Assembly (NCBI RefSeq): GCF_014649755.1
Contig: NZ_BMTQ01000018.1
Span: 105,722-169,721 of the forward strand
Origin: Streptomyces litmocidini
GTDB lineage: Bacteria; Actinomycetota; Actinomycetes; Streptomycetales; Streptomycetaceae
DNA: 64,000 nucleotides
Direction of reading: 5' to 3'
Positions 43,289 through 53,050 of the stretch are shown here, piece after piece. Under the pieces are notes generated by a model, which worked only from the letters and a program-made list of their open reading frames with translations, searched no databases and was not told the origin of the DNA. The position numbers and the translations under genes were made by a program. Positions within the stretch are counted from its first letter, which is position 1; each line of letters begins with the position of its first letter.

Positions 43289-45091
43289 GTGGCCGGGCGT
43301 ATCGAGGATTACGCACTCATCGGAGACATGCAGACGGCTGCCCTGGTGTGCCGGGACGGCAGCGTCGACTGGCTCTGTCTCCCCCGCTTCGACTCGCACG
43401 CGATCTTCGCCGGTCTCCTCGGCACGGAGGAGCACGGTTTCTGGCGGGTGGGCCCGGCGGGCCCCGCGGACGCGGAGCCCGCTCCCGCCGACCGGCGCCG
43501 CTACCGGGGCGACTCGCTGATCCTGGAGTCCGAGTGGGACACCCCGCGCGGCACGGTCCGGGTGACCGACTTCATGCCGCCGCGTGACGGCGCGCCGCAG
43601 CTGATCCGGATCGTCGAGGGCGTCTCGGGGCGGGTGCGGATGCGTTCCTCGCTGCGGATGCGGTTCAGCTACGGCCGGGTCGTGCCGTGGGTGCACAAGG
43701 TCGGGGACCGCACCGTCGCGGTCGCCGGGCCGGACTCGGTGTGGCTGGACACCGCCGTGGAGACCCACGGCAAGGACCTGACGACGTACTCCGACTTCAC
43801 GGTCACGCCCGGCGAGCGGATCACCTTCACGCTCTCCTGGCAGCCCTCCCACAAGGAGCCGCCGGCGCTGCCGGACCCGGAGGGCTCGCTGGAGGCGACC
43901 GCCGACTTCTGGCGCGAGTGGGTCGAGCACTGCACGTACCACGGCCCCTACCGGGAGGCCGTCGTCCGCTCGCTGATCACCCTGAAGGCGCTGACGTACG
44001 CGCCGACCGGCGGGATCGTCGCCGCGCCGACGACCTCGCTGCCGGAGGAGATCGGCGGCGTCCGCAACTGGGACTACCGCTACACCTGGCTGCGGGACGC
44101 GGCGATCACCCTCTCCTCGATGCTCCGCACCGGCTACCGCGAGGAGGCCCGCGCCTGGCGGGACTGGCTGCTCCGCGCCGTCGCGGGCGACCCGGAGAAC
44201 CTGCAGATCATGTACGGCATCGCGGGCGAGCGGGAGCTCGGCGAGGCGGAGCTCGACTGGCTGCCGGGGTACGAGAACTCCAGCCCGGTCCGGGTCGGCA
44301 ACGGCGCCGCGAACCAGCTCCAGCTGGACGTCTACGGCGAGGTCACCGAGGCCCTCCACCTCGCGCACATGACGGGCCTGTCCCGCAACGACTACGCCTC
44401 CCTGCTCCAGATCAAGCTGATCAACTACCTGGAGACCCACTGGGACCAGCCCGACGAGGGCATCTGGGAGGTGCGCGGCCCGCGTCGGCACTTCGTGCAC
44501 TCCAAGGTGATGGCCTGGGTGGCGGTGGACCGCACGATCAAGCTGATCGAGTCCGGCGACGCGGACGGCCCGCTGGAGCGCTGGAGGGACCTGCGCGACG
44601 AGATCCACCGGGACGTCTGCGAGAAGGGCTACGACAAGGAGCGCAACACCTTCACCCAGTCGTACGGCTCCCAGGAGCTGGACGCCTCGCTGCTGCTGAT
44701 CCCGCAGATGGGCTTCCTGCCCCCGGACGACAAGCGGGTCATCGGCACGATCGAGGCGATCCAGCGCGAGCTGTCCACGGAGGACGGTTTCGTGCTGCGC
44801 TACCCGACGGCCGGTGAGGAGGCCGGGGTGGACGGCCTGGAGGGCGACGAGGGCGCGTTCCTCGCCTGCTCCTTCTGGCTGGCGGACGACCTGGCGATGA
44901 TCGGCCGGGTCGACGAGGCGCGCACGCTCTTCGAGAAGCTCCTCGCGCTCCGCAACGACCTCGGGCTGCTCGCCGAGGAGTGGGACCCGCGGCTCCAGCG
45001 GCAGGTGGGCAACTTCCCGCAGGCCTTCAGCCACGTCCCGCTCATCGACACGGCGCTGCGGCTCACGGCGAGCGGCGCGTACGGGGGCTGA
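43289..45091 (+). CDS. glycoside hydrolase family 15 protein (trehalase/glucoamylase type)
   Basis: A 600-residue cytoplasmic (no signal peptide) GH15 protein. N-terminal beta-sandwich: IEDYALIGDMQTAALVCRDG and VDWLCLPRFDSHAIFAGLLG. The (alpha/alpha)6 barrel has NWDYRYTWLRDA, the probable general acid in DEGIWEVRGPRRHFVHSKVM and the base region EEWDPRLQRQVGNFPQAFSH. Actinobacterial members of this subfamily include trehalases; glucoamylase activity is the alternative. GTG 43289 fits GGAG at eight bases; GTG 43280 three codons upstream is possible. Confidence 0.9.
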   Translation: MAGRIEDYALIGDMQTAALVCRDGSVDWLCLPRFDSHAIFAGLLGTEEHGFWRVGPAGPADAEPAPADRRRYRGDSLILESEWDTPRGTVRVTDFMPPRDGAPQLIRIVEGVSGRVRMRSSLRMRFSYGRVVPWVHKVGDRTVAVAGPDSVWLDTAVETHGKDLTTYSDFTVTPGERITFTLSWQPSHKEPPALPDPEGSLEATADFWREWVEHCTYHGPYREAVVRSLITLKALTYAPTGGIVAAPTTSLPEEIGGVRNWDYRYTWLRDAAITLSSMLRTGYREEARAWRDWLLRAVAGDPENLQIMYGIAGERELGEAELDWLPGYENSSPVRVGNGAANQLQLDVYGEVTEALHLAHMTGLSRNDYASLLQIKLINYLETHWDQPDEGIWEVRGPRRHFVHSKVMAWVAVDRTIKLIESGDADGPLERWRDLRDEIHRDVCEKGYDKERNTFTQSYGSQELDASLLLIPQMGFLPPDDKRVIGTIEAIQRELSTEDGFVLRYPTAGEEAGVDGLEGDEGAFLACSFWLADDLAMIGRVDEARTLFEKLLALRNDLGLLAEEWDPRLQRQVGNFPQAFSHVPLIDTALRLTASGAYGG

Positions 45092-45159
45092 GGGGCGCCC
45101 CAGGGGGGCCGGACCTACGATGAGAAGGTCCTGTCCCCCCGTACGGAAGGGGGGCTCCC

Positions 45160-46542
45160 ATGGCTCCCCACATCTCGGAAAGCGCCCTGGCCGGACTGGT
45201 CGACGACCTGGCGGGCGACGTGATCACCCCCGGTCGTCCGGGCTACGACGAGGCGCGCGCCCTGCACAACGGCATGATCGACCGGCGTCCGTCGGTGATC
45301 GCCCAGTGCGCCACCCAGGCCGACGTGTCGAACGCGATCCTGTTCGGCCGGGAGGCCGAGCTGCCGATCGCGGTGCGCGGCGGCGGCCACAGCGTCGCCG
45401 GCACCTCCATGATCGACGGGGCGCTGGTCGTCGACCTCCGCCGGATGCACGGGGTCGTCGTGGACCCGGAGGAGATGACGGTACGGATCGAGGGCGGGGC
45501 GACCATGGCCCACCTGGACCACGCGTGTCAGCCGTTCCGCGTGGCGACGACCGGCGGGCGGGTGTCCACGACCGGGGTCGGCGGCTTCACGCTGGGCGGC
45601 GGATCGGGCTGGCTGGAGCGGAAGTTCGGCCTCGCCAGCGACAACCTGCTGGCCGCCGATCTGATCACCGCCGAGGGGAAGCACGTCCACACGGACGCGG
45701 AGGAGAACCCGGAGCTGTTCTGGGCGCTGCACGGCGGTGGCGGCAACTTCGGGGTGGCGACCTCGCTGACGATGCGGCTGCACCCGCTGCCCCGGACGAG
45801 CGTCGCGATGCTGTTCTTCCTGCTGGACAACGCGCCCGAGGTGGTGCGCACCTTCCGCGACCTCGGCCTCGGCGCGCCCGACGAGGTGGGTGGGGGCGCC
45901 ATCTGTCTGCCCGCGCCCCCGGAGCCGTTCATGCCCGAGGACCTGGTCGGCGAGCTGGTGTGCGGGACGCTGTTCACGTACGCGGGGCCGGTCTCCGAAC
46001 TGCGGGAGTTCGCGGCGCCGCTGTTCGCGCTGGGGCCGGTGGTGGAGGTCGTCACGGACATCCCGTACGTGGACCTGCAGACGATGCTCGACGACCCGCC
46101 GGGGCTGCGGAACTACTGGTCGGCGGAGTACCTGCGGGAGTTCCCCGACGAGGCCGTGGACGTCTTCTGCGAGCGCGGCGCGGGGATCCCCGCCGGGACC
46201 GCCACCCAGCAGGTGCTGTTCCTGATGGGCGGGGCCGTGGCCGCGGGGCCCTCCGGGTATCCGCAGCCGTGGCGCACCGCGCCCTGGGCGGTGCACCCGT
46301 TCGCGACCTGGGAGGACCCCGCGCTGGACGGGCCGGCGATGCAGTGGGTGCGCGACGTGCGGGCCGACGCACGGCCGTGGGCGCTCGACGCGACGTACCT
46401 GAACTTCGTCGGCGCCGAGGGCGAGCAGCGGATCGTCTCCTCCTTCGGGGAGGAGAACTACCTCCGGCTCGCCGCCGTGAAGGCCGCGTACGACCCGGAC
46501 AACGTGTTCCGCTTCAACCACAACATCGTGCCGGCCGGCTGA
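45160..46542 (+). CDS. BBE-type FAD-linked oxidase
   Basis: A 460-residue flavoenzyme of the berberine-bridge/6-hydroxynicotine oxidase type. The FAD-binding domain has RGGGHSVAGTSMIDGALVVD, where the histidine is the usual site of covalent FAD attachment, and TTGVGGFTLGGGSGWLERKF. The C-terminal BBE segment YDPDNVFRFNHNI is diagnostic. No signal peptide is seen. It lies between the GH15 gene and, convergently, the amine oxidase operon; substrate unknown, an alcohol or amine being usual. Confidence 0.92.
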   Translation: MAPHISESALAGLVDDLAGDVITPGRPGYDEARALHNGMIDRRPSVIAQCATQADVSNAILFGREAELPIAVRGGGHSVAGTSMIDGALVVDLRRMHGVVVDPEEMTVRIEGGATMAHLDHACQPFRVATTGGRVSTTGVGGFTLGGGSGWLERKFGLASDNLLAADLITAEGKHVHTDAEENPELFWALHGGGGNFGVATSLTMRLHPLPRTSVAMLFFLLDNAPEVVRTFRDLGLGAPDEVGGGAICLPAPPEPFMPEDLVGELVCGTLFTYAGPVSELREFAAPLFALGPVVEVVTDIPYVDLQTMLDDPPGLRNYWSAEYLREFPDEAVDVFCERGAGIPAGTATQQVLFLMGGAVAAGPSGYPQPWRTAPWAVHPFATWEDPALDGPAMQWVRDVRADARPWALDATYLNFVGAEGEQRIVSSFGEENYLRLAAVKAAYDPDNVFRFNHNIVPAG

Positions 46543-46548
46543 GCCCGC

Positions 46549-48183
46549 TCATCGCAGCGCGGCGATCACCTCCTGGGCGGCGCGCTCGCCCTCGGTCGCG
46601 CCGCCTTCCATGAAGCCCTGGAAGTCGTACGAGCAGTGCTCGCCGCCGATGTGGACGTTGCCCTGGGCGGTGCCCTCGTACCCGGCGTACCGGTGGAGGT
46701 AGCCGACGGGCCAGCAGGAGTACGCGCCGAGGGAGTACGGGTTCTTGTGCCAGGCGGAGAGCTGGGCGCGGCCGGTGTACGCCCGGGAGGTGCCGGGGAA
46801 GAAGGCGTCGATCCCGGCGAGGTAGCGGGTGACCAGGTTCCGTACGTACGGGTCGGACTCGGTGGAGAACGGTCCGGCCGGGTTCAGGTTCCGGGCCAGG
46901 CTGCCGCCGCCGTACTGGAGGAGGATGCCGCCGGTGCCGCCCTGGACCTTGGTGGTGTCCCAGGTCTGCTGGACCTCGGTGTCGGTGAAGCAGTCGCCCG
47001 AGGAGACGCCGGGCCAGGGGCCGGTGCCGCGCCAGGGCCGGGTGCCGAACTGCATGTTGAGCTTGGTGCAGTAGCCCATGCGGGCGTCCCGCAGGAGGTT
47101 GCGCATGAGCGGGTCGAACCCGGCCTGGGAGAGGTCGAGTTGCTGGAGGATGGGCAGCGGGACGCAGAGGATCGTGTGGTCGGCGGTGACGGTGCGGGTG
47201 GCGCCCGCCTCGGTGAAGGTGAGCGTCTGGGTGCCGTCGGCGTTGGCGCGCACGGCGGTCAGCGACCAGCCCATGCGCAGGGTGCCGGGGGCGAGCGCCG
47301 CGGCGACGGCGTTGGGGAGCCGGTCGTTGCCGCCGACGACGTGGTAGCGCTCGTTGGAGAGGCCCCAGATGTTGAAGTTGCCCGGGTTGGTCTGGTAGCC
47401 CATGAGCAGGACGAGGGCGAGCGAGGACTGTTCGGTGGTGTCGGCGCCGTACTCGACGTTGTAGGCGACGTCGATGAACTTCCCGAGCGGCGAGGAGTGT
47501 CCGCCGGGGACCCGGGTCTCGATCCACTCGTACAGCGACATGTTGTCGAGGGCGGTGCCGGTGGGGGTGGTCTGGTTCCACTTCACCTCGCCGGCGTCCA
47601 GCAGGTCGCGGTGGAGCGCCTGGTAGACGGCGTTGAAGTCCTCGTCGGCCTGTTCGCGCGGGTAGTAGGCGCCGCCGAACCACAGCACCTCCTCGGCGCC
47701 GTTGGGGCCGCCGCCGAGGAAGTCCTCGGTGGCGAGGCCGAACCTGCGGCAGAGTTCCAGGATCTTCTTGTGGCTGGTGTCGATCAGCTCGCCGCCGATC
47801 TCGGAGGTCTGGCCGTACGCCCAGTGGTCCCGCTGGGTCCACATGCGGCCGCCGACCCTGGACGGGTTCGCCTCGTACAGCACGGGGCCGAGGCCGGCGT
47901 CCTGGAGGGTGAGGGCGGCGGTGAGGCCGGATATCCCGGCGCCGACGACGGCGACCCGGGCGGTGCCCTTGACCGGCGGGGCGGGGGTGGCGGCCGCGGC
48001 GGGGACGGCCGAGCCGACGCCGGCGGCGATGCCCGCGGCGGTGGCGTACTTGAGCAGGGACCGGCGTCCGAGGGCGTCGGTTCTCATGCCGCGCAGCTCG
48101 TCGACCGGGAGGTTCAGCCGTCGGGCGGCGGCGTGCTCGGCGGCGAGGTTCTTCAGGAGGTGCATCGGGTTGGTGCGTGCCAT
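46549..48183 (-). CDS. flavin monoamine oxidase family protein, Tat-type N-terminus
   Basis: A 544-residue FAD-dependent amine oxidase. An N-terminal region of about 70 residues includes LGRRSLLKYATAAGIAAGVG, a twin-arginine-like signal. FAD-binding starts VAVVGAGISGLTAALTLQDA, followed by SRVGGRMWTQR; the C-terminal FAD motif lies at IGGEHCSYDFQGFMEGGATE. Likely oxidises primary amines or amino acids to aldehyde or keto acid, ammonia and hydrogen peroxide. Follows the permease gene by 27 bases, so uptake and oxidation are co-expressed. Substrate may be putrescine or another amine. Confidence 0.92.
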   Translation of the reverse strand: MARTNPMHLLKNLAAEHAAARRLNLPVDELRGMRTDALGRRSLLKYATAAGIAAGVGSAVPAAAATPAPPVKGTARVAVVGAGISGLTAALTLQDAGLGPVLYEANPSRVGGRMWTQRDHWAYGQTSEIGGELIDTSHKKILELCRRFGLATEDFLGGGPNGAEEVLWFGGAYYPREQADEDFNAVYQALHRDLLDAGEVKWNQTTPTGTALDNMSLYEWIETRVPGGHSSPLGKFIDVAYNVEYGADTTEQSSLALVLLMGYQTNPGNFNIWGLSNERYHVVGGNDRLPNAVAAALAPGTLRMGWSLTAVRANADGTQTLTFTEAGATRTVTADHTILCVPLPILQQLDLSQAGFDPLMRNLLRDARMGYCTKLNMQFGTRPWRGTGPWPGVSSGDCFTDTEVQQTWDTTKVQGGTGGILLQYGGGSLARNLNPAGPFSTESDPYVRNLVTRYLAGIDAFFPGTSRAYTGRAQLSAWHKNPYSLGAYSCWPVGYLHRYAGYEGTAQGNVHIGGEHCSYDFQGFMEGGATEGERAAQEVIAALR

Positions 48184-48210
48184 GGGGCGCTCCTGGAGGG
48201 TGAGGTGGGA

Positions 48211-49725
48211 TCAGCTCTGGGGGACGGAGGCGGGGACGGGGGTTTCCTCGGCGGGGCGTTCGGCGGCGTCCTCCAGGACGATCCGGCCGATGATCTCGTA
48301 GCGTTCGGGCCGCTTGGCCTTGAGGTGGAGGCCGAGGCCGAGGCCGCCGAAGAAGACGGCGCCGACGATCCAGGGGATCGCCTTGAAGAAGGGGGAGTCG
48401 GCGGCGAGACCGGCCGCGGTCTCCATGTTCATGATCAGCAGTACGACGACGGCGATCATGCCGATGCCGCCGAGGAGCGGGGCCGTGAGGGTCCTGAACC
48501 AGTGCCGGTCCTCGGGGTGGTTCTTCCGGAAGTAGCCGATGACGGCGAAGGAGCAGAGGGTCTGGACGATGAGGATCGCCATCGTGCCGAGGATCGCGAG
48601 CAGCGTGTAGAGGTGGATGTACGGGTCCTGGCCGGTGAGCCAGAAGGCGGCGACGAGGGCGACGGCGATCGCGCTCTGCACGTACGAGGCGATGTACGGC
48701 GAGCCGTGCCGGGCGTGGGTGCGGCCGAGCGCCGGGTGGAGGAAGCCCTCCCGGCCGATGGCGTACAGATAGCGGGAGGCGCACTGGTGGAAGGCCATGC
48801 CGCAGGCGAAGGAGCCGGTGAGCAGCAGCCACTGGAAGGCGTCGACGGCCCAGGCGCCGATGAAGGTCTGGGTGGGCGCGAAGAACAGGTCGAGCGGGCT
48901 CGCGGACGAGGACAGCTTCACGGAACCGGCGAGCCCGTTCCCGGCGATGGTCATCCACGAGACGTAGATGTAGAACAGGCCGACGCCGATGACGGAGACC
49001 AGGGTGGCGCGCGGGATGACCCGCTTGGGGTCGCGGGACTCCTCGCCGTACATCGCGGTCGACTCGAAGCCGACCCAGGACCAGAAGGCGAAGAAGAGAC
49101 CGAGGCCGGCGGAGGTGCCGGTGAAGGCGTTCTTCGGGTTGATCGGCTCGACCGGGATGCCGTCGGGACCGCCGCCGGCGATCAGGACGGCGGTGGCGAC
49201 CGCGAAGAGGACGGCGATCTCCGCGACCAGCATCACTCCGAGCGCCTTGGCGGTCAGGTTGATGTCGAAGTACGACAGGACGGCGGTGACGGCCAGCATG
49301 ACCGCCGCGTACAGCACCCACGGCAGGTCGACGCCGAGCTGGTCGGCGACCGTGGTCTTGGCGAAGTACGAGAAGACGCCGACGATCGAGGCCTCGAAGA
49401 CGATGTACGCGAGGACGGCGAGCATGCCGGAGGCCATGCCGGCGATCCGGCCCAGGCCGTGCGAGATGTAACCGTAGAAGGCGCCGGCGGCCGTGATCCG
49501 CTTGGCCATGGCGACGTAGCCGACCGAGAAGACGGTCAGGACGAGCGTCGCGAAGAGGTACCCGGCGGGAGCGCCGGTGCCGTTGCCGAAGCCGACGGCG
49601 ATGGGGAGGTTTCCGGTCATCGCCGTGATCGGGGCGGCGGTGGCGACGGCCATGAAGACGACGCCGACGAGTCCGACCGAGTTCGCCTTGAGCCGGTGGA
49701 TCTCTGGGGTGGGGTTCTCTGCCAT
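48211..49725 (-). CDS. APC-superfamily amino acid/amine permease
   Basis: A 504-residue transporter with 12 predicted membrane segments. Family features include LKANSVGLVGVVFMAVATAA in TM1, ITAAGAFYGYISHGLGRIAG and FFAFWSWVGFESTAMYGEES followed by RDPKRVIPRATL. Imports an amino acid or polyamine by proton symport. ATG 49725 begins MAENPTPEIHRL; upstream sequence is open but not protein-like. Shares a control region with the divergent PucR regulator and is followed by the amine oxidase, its probable catabolic partner. Confidence 0.92.
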   Translation of the reverse strand: MAENPTPEIHRLKANSVGLVGVVFMAVATAAPITAMTGNLPIAVGFGNGTGAPAGYLFATLVLTVFSVGYVAMAKRITAAGAFYGYISHGLGRIAGMASGMLAVLAYIVFEASIVGVFSYFAKTTVADQLGVDLPWVLYAAVMLAVTAVLSYFDINLTAKALGVMLVAEIAVLFAVATAVLIAGGGPDGIPVEPINPKNAFTGTSAGLGLFFAFWSWVGFESTAMYGEESRDPKRVIPRATLVSVIGVGLFYIYVSWMTIAGNGLAGSVKLSSSASPLDLFFAPTQTFIGAWAVDAFQWLLLTGSFACGMAFHQCASRYLYAIGREGFLHPALGRTHARHGSPYIASYVQSAIAVALVAAFWLTGQDPYIHLYTLLAILGTMAILIVQTLCSFAVIGYFRKNHPEDRHWFRTLTAPLLGGIGMIAVVVLLIMNMETAAGLAADSPFFKAIPWIVGAVFFGGLGLGLHLKAKRPERYEIIGRIVLEDAAERPAEETPVPASVPQS

Positions 49726-49792
49726 GGGCCGAGAGGATCCTCGCGAGTGACGTAGGCCACAATCGGCATGCGGTCGCACAATTCCCGCCACG

Positions 49793-49811
49793 GGGCGACG
49801 AGTTGTCGCCC
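49793..49811. promoter_or_regulatory. inverted repeat in permease/PucR control region
   Basis: GGGCGAC-GAGTT-GTCGCCC: perfect 7-base arms with five-base spacer, midway between the two divergent start codons. Candidate site for the PucR regulator; weak evidence. Confidence 0.4.
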
Positions 49812-49886
49812 TGGTGTACGAAGTGTCCGGTCCCGTGACCGTGCGGTGATGTCGCCGGAACACGGACGCGGGTAGCGTCCGGCTCC

Positions 49887-51509
49887 ATGGACAATCAGGG
49901 CGGGATCACCGTGCAGCGGGCGCTCGAACTCCCCGGGCTGCGCAGCGGGCTCCCGGAGGTCGTGGCCGGCGCGGACCGGCTCCACCGCACGGTGCGCTGG
50001 GTGCACGCGGGCGAGGTGCCGAACATCGCCTCGCTCCTCAAGGGCGGCGAACTGCTCCTCACGACGGGCCTCGGCCTGGGCACCCGCCCGGCCGAACAGC
50101 GCGCCTTCGTCCGCCGGCTCGCCGACCGGGGCATCGCGGCGCTCGTCGTCGAACTGGGCCCGCGCTTCGCCCGCCTCCCGGCGACGATAGTGGAGACGGC
50201 CAGGGCGGCCGGGCTCCCCCTCGTCCAGCTCCACCGCGAGGTCCCCTTCGTCGCCGTCACGGAGGAGATCCACACCGAGATCGTCAACGGCCACTACGCC
50301 CTCCAGCGGCAGGCCGAGGAGGTCCACCGGCAGTGCACGGAGGCGCTCCTCGGCGGCGGCGGGGTCCCCCAGGTGCTCCGCATCCTCTCCGACTTCGCCG
50401 CGAACCCGGTCTTCCTGGAGACCGCCGACGGGCAGCTGCTGTACGCGGCGGGCACCGAGTCCGCCCCCGCCGACCCCCTCCAGGTGTGGGACGGGCTGCG
50501 CGGCCAGCGGGCGGCCCGCGAGTCCGGCCCGCCCTCCGGCACCGTCCTCGTCGACGTGCCCGGCGGCGGCCCCGGTACGGGTTCGGTACGGGCCCGTCTG
50601 GTCCTCCTGGCGGTCTCGGGACCGCTCTCCCCCGTGCACCGCATGGCGGCCGAGCGGGCGGCGGGCCTCCTCGCGGTCGTCCTCATGCAGGCGCGCCAGG
50701 AGGAGGAGCTGGCCGCACGCGGCCGGGGCGACTTCCTGACGGACCTCGCGGAGGGCCGCATCACGGCCGAGGACGCCCCCGCCCAGGCGAGGGTCCTCGG
50801 CTTCAAGCCCGGCGACGGCCCTCTCCTCCCGGTCGTGATGCGCCTGGCCCCGGAACTCTCCCCCTCGGGCAACTGGGCGCTCCTGGCCCGCGCGGTCCTG
50901 GAGGAACTGTCCGCGGTCGGCGTCCCGGCCCTCCTGGGCGTCCGTCCGGTGGAAGGCCGAGTCCCCCTCCTGCTCGGCCTCCGCTCGGAATCGGAACGGA
51001 CGGCGGTCGCCGACCGGGTCGCGGCGGCGCTGCGCGCGGGCGTGGAGCGGGCCGGCCTGGAACGGGCCGGGGCGCACCCGCCGATCGTCGTGGTCGGCGT
51101 CGCGGGCAGCTGGGCGGCGGCCTCGGCGGGCCTGCGACACGCGGCGGAGACGGCGACGGCGGCGCAGGGCCTCTCGGACCTCCCCTGGTACGACGCGCGC
51201 CGCCTCGACATCGACCTGCTCCTGTGGCGGCTGCGCGACCATCCGGACCTGGCGGCCTTCGTGGACCGCGCGATCGGTCCGCTGCGGGACCACGACGCCA
51301 CGTCCCGTCCCCCGCTCCTCCCCACCCTCCAGACCTATCTGGCCCACGCGGGCCGCAAGGCGGAGACGGCCCGCGAGCTCCACCTCAACCGCCAGACCCT
51401 CTACAACCGCCTGGCCCGCATCTCCGAACTCCTCGGCACGGACCTGGACGACCCCCAAACGGTCCTGGCCCTCTCCTTGGCCCTCAGAGCCCGCCGCCAC
51501 ACCCCGTGA
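49887..51509 (+). CDS. PucR-family transcriptional regulator
   Basis: A 540-residue regulator. The N-terminal PucR domain is ITVQRALELPGLRSGLPEVV...VRWVHAGEVPNIASLL (about 7-125). A GGDEF-like/GAF-like middle follows, and the C-terminal PucR helix-turn-helix is LQTYLAHAGRKAETARELHL followed by NRQTLYNRLARISELLG. Regulators of this class control nitrogen-compound catabolism, commonly the adjacent divergent transporter and oxidase genes. ATG 49887 is the first plausible start. Confidence 0.93.
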   Translation: MDNQGGITVQRALELPGLRSGLPEVVAGADRLHRTVRWVHAGEVPNIASLLKGGELLLTTGLGLGTRPAEQRAFVRRLADRGIAALVVELGPRFARLPATIVETARAAGLPLVQLHREVPFVAVTEEIHTEIVNGHYALQRQAEEVHRQCTEALLGGGGVPQVLRILSDFAANPVFLETADGQLLYAAGTESAPADPLQVWDGLRGQRAARESGPPSGTVLVDVPGGGPGTGSVRARLVLLAVSGPLSPVHRMAAERAAGLLAVVLMQARQEEELAARGRGDFLTDLAEGRITAEDAPAQARVLGFKPGDGPLLPVVMRLAPELSPSGNWALLARAVLEELSAVGVPALLGVRPVEGRVPLLLGLRSESERTAVADRVAAALRAGVERAGLERAGAHPPIVVVGVAGSWAAASAGLRHAAETATAAQGLSDLPWYDARRLDIDLLLWRLRDHPDLAAFVDRAIGPLRDHDATSRPPLLPTLQTYLAHAGRKAETARELHLNRQTLYNRLARISELLGTDLDDPQTVLALSLALRARRHTP

Positions 51510-51800
51510 CTCCGGGCCCGAGGACGGCCACGCCCCCCGCCCGTGCGGGGCCCGCGCCCGGCGGGCGATGCCCCCGTGTGGCCCGCGCCTTGCGGGGCGG
51601 CGCCCTGCGGGGCGGCGCCCGCCCCTGCCCGTGTGGGCAATCGTCCCGCAGGGCGAAGGGGGTCCCCCTGCCCGAGCGAAGCCGAGAGCCCGGGGGAGGG
51701 TGGGCACACGGGACGGCGCCCTTCAGCGGCGCCTCCGCGTCCCGCGCCTGAACCCGCACCACGTCGTGCGGTGTGCCTGCCGGTGCGGGTCCGGGGAAGG
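51510..51800. other. convergent gap with partial repeat element C
   Basis: 291 bases between the stop codons of the PucR and glycosyltransferase genes. The left 118 bases hold GC-rich degenerate units like those beside copies A and B (GCGGGGCGGCGCCC twice at about 51594-51620), the rest is element C. No gene. Confidence 0.7.
51628..51796 (+). repeat. dispersed inverted-repeat element, copy C (partial)
   Basis: Begins with the same GTGTGGGCAATCGTCCCGC as copy A, carries the inner hairpin module GGGGGTCCCCCTGCCCGAGC...CCGGGGGAG found in B, then GGGTGGGCACACGGGACGGC and a short right end (GTGCGGGTCCGGGG). The second arm is missing, so C is roughly one half of the element plus a remnant. It abuts the glycosyltransferase stop. 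Confidence 0.8.
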
Positions 51801-52880
51801 TCAGCGTCCCGTCAACTCGTCGTACACCGCCAGCACATGCGCCACCGTCTCGTCCTCCGTGGGCCAGGACCCCGCCTGCACCCTCCCCGCCGCCGCCAGG
51901 TCCATCCGCCGCTCCGCGTCCTCCAACAGCCCCCGCACCGCCTCCGCCAGCGCCCCCGCGTCCCCGTACGGCACCAGTTCCGCCGCGTTCCCGACGAGTT
52001 CCGGCACACCGCCGACCGCCGTCGCGACGAGCGGCACCCCGAGCCGGAGCGCCTCCTGCGCGAGCAGGGAGCGGGCCTCCCACCGCGACGGCAGGACGGC
52101 GACGTCGGCGGCGGCGAGCAGCTCGGCGACGTCGTCCCGGCGTCCGATGAGCCGCACGGCGAGCCGTTCCTCGAAGATCCGCCGTTGCAGGAAGGCCCGT
52201 TCGCGCCCCTCCCCGGCGATCACGAGCAGCGGCTGCGGATCGAGCCCCCGCCACAACCGCGCCGCGTCGAGCAGCGTCCGGTGGCCCCGACCGCGTTCGA
52301 GCGCCCCGACGGTCATGAGCAGGGGCCGGTCGACGGCGCCGAGTTCGGCGCGGGCCTTGCCGTCGTGGAGGCAGACGGGCCCGCGCGCGGGGGGCACGGT
52401 GACGGGGGCGAGGCGGGCGTCCCGGGCTCCGCGCCGCCGGGCGCGGTCGACGAGTTCGGAGGAGGTGCCGAGGACGACGGTCGAGGCCCGCGCGGCCTTC
52501 CGTTCGAGGAGCCGCAGCACGCCGCCCCGTGCGCCGTCCCTGTGGTTCCGGCTGTGCCAGGTGGTCACCAGCGGCACGCGGGAGCCGCCGGGCAGCGCGA
52601 GCGCGGCCCGTACGGAGGCCTGGAGACCGTGCGCGTGGACCACGTCCGCGCCGATGCAGGCGTTGCGGAGGGCTGCGACGGCCGCGGGGTCGCCGAGGCG
52701 GGGCAGGGGCACGAAGTGCGCGCCGGTGCCCGGGTAGTCGTATGCGCGGTCGAGTTCGGCCGGGGCGCACACGGTCACCCGCACGCCCCTCGCCACCAGC
52801 CCCGAGGCGAGTGATCGGACGTGAGCGCTGCTGCCCGCGCCGCCGCCGCCCAGCACTTGGACCGTACGGAGCTGTGTCAC
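51801..52880 (-). CDS. GT4-type glycosyltransferase
   Basis: A 359-residue family 4 glycosyltransferase. N-terminal domain TVQVLGGGGAGSSAHVRSLA with the glycine-rich loop; donor domain MTVGALERGRGHRTLLDAAR (about 185-204), RLIGRRDDVAELLAAADVAVL and LPSRWEARSLLAQEALRLGVP, the last matching the E-x7-E region. Cytoplasmic, no signal peptide. It is downstream of the MraY-like membrane gene and recN in the same orientation; acceptor unknown. If it works with the MraY-like protein it could take part in a cell-envelope glycan. Confidence 0.88.
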   Translation of the reverse strand: MTQLRTVQVLGGGGAGSSAHVRSLASGLVARGVRVTVCAPAELDRAYDYPGTGAHFVPLPRLGDPAAVAALRNACIGADVVHAHGLQASVRAALALPGGSRVPLVTTWHSRNHRDGARGGVLRLLERKAARASTVVLGTSSELVDRARRRGARDARLAPVTVPPARGPVCLHDGKARAELGAVDRPLLMTVGALERGRGHRTLLDAARLWRGLDPQPLLVIAGEGRERAFLQRRIFEERLAVRLIGRRDDVAELLAAADVAVLPSRWEARSLLAQEALRLGVPLVATAVGGVPELVGNAAELVPYGDAGALAEAVRGLLEDAERRMDLAAAGRVQAGSWPTEDETVAHVLAVYDELTGR

Positions 52881-53050
52881 GCGCCCAAGGATGCCAGTCC
52901 GTGCCCTGGACCGTACGCACGTTCCGGCACCGAAGTGGCGTCGTTCCGGTGTGCGGAAGGCGTACGGGCCGGGCGCACACCCCCGGGTTCACCCACACGG
53001 GTGGGCGCGCAGGCTTCCCGCCCGCTCCCCCCGCACCGTGCTCACGCCCC

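Noticed and set aside
46514..49894. Long open frames on both strands across the amine oxidase and permease genes
   Set aside because: They are Arg/His/Pro- or Gly/Val/Glu-rich antisense or frame shadows; the motif-bearing frames are the oxidase and permease.
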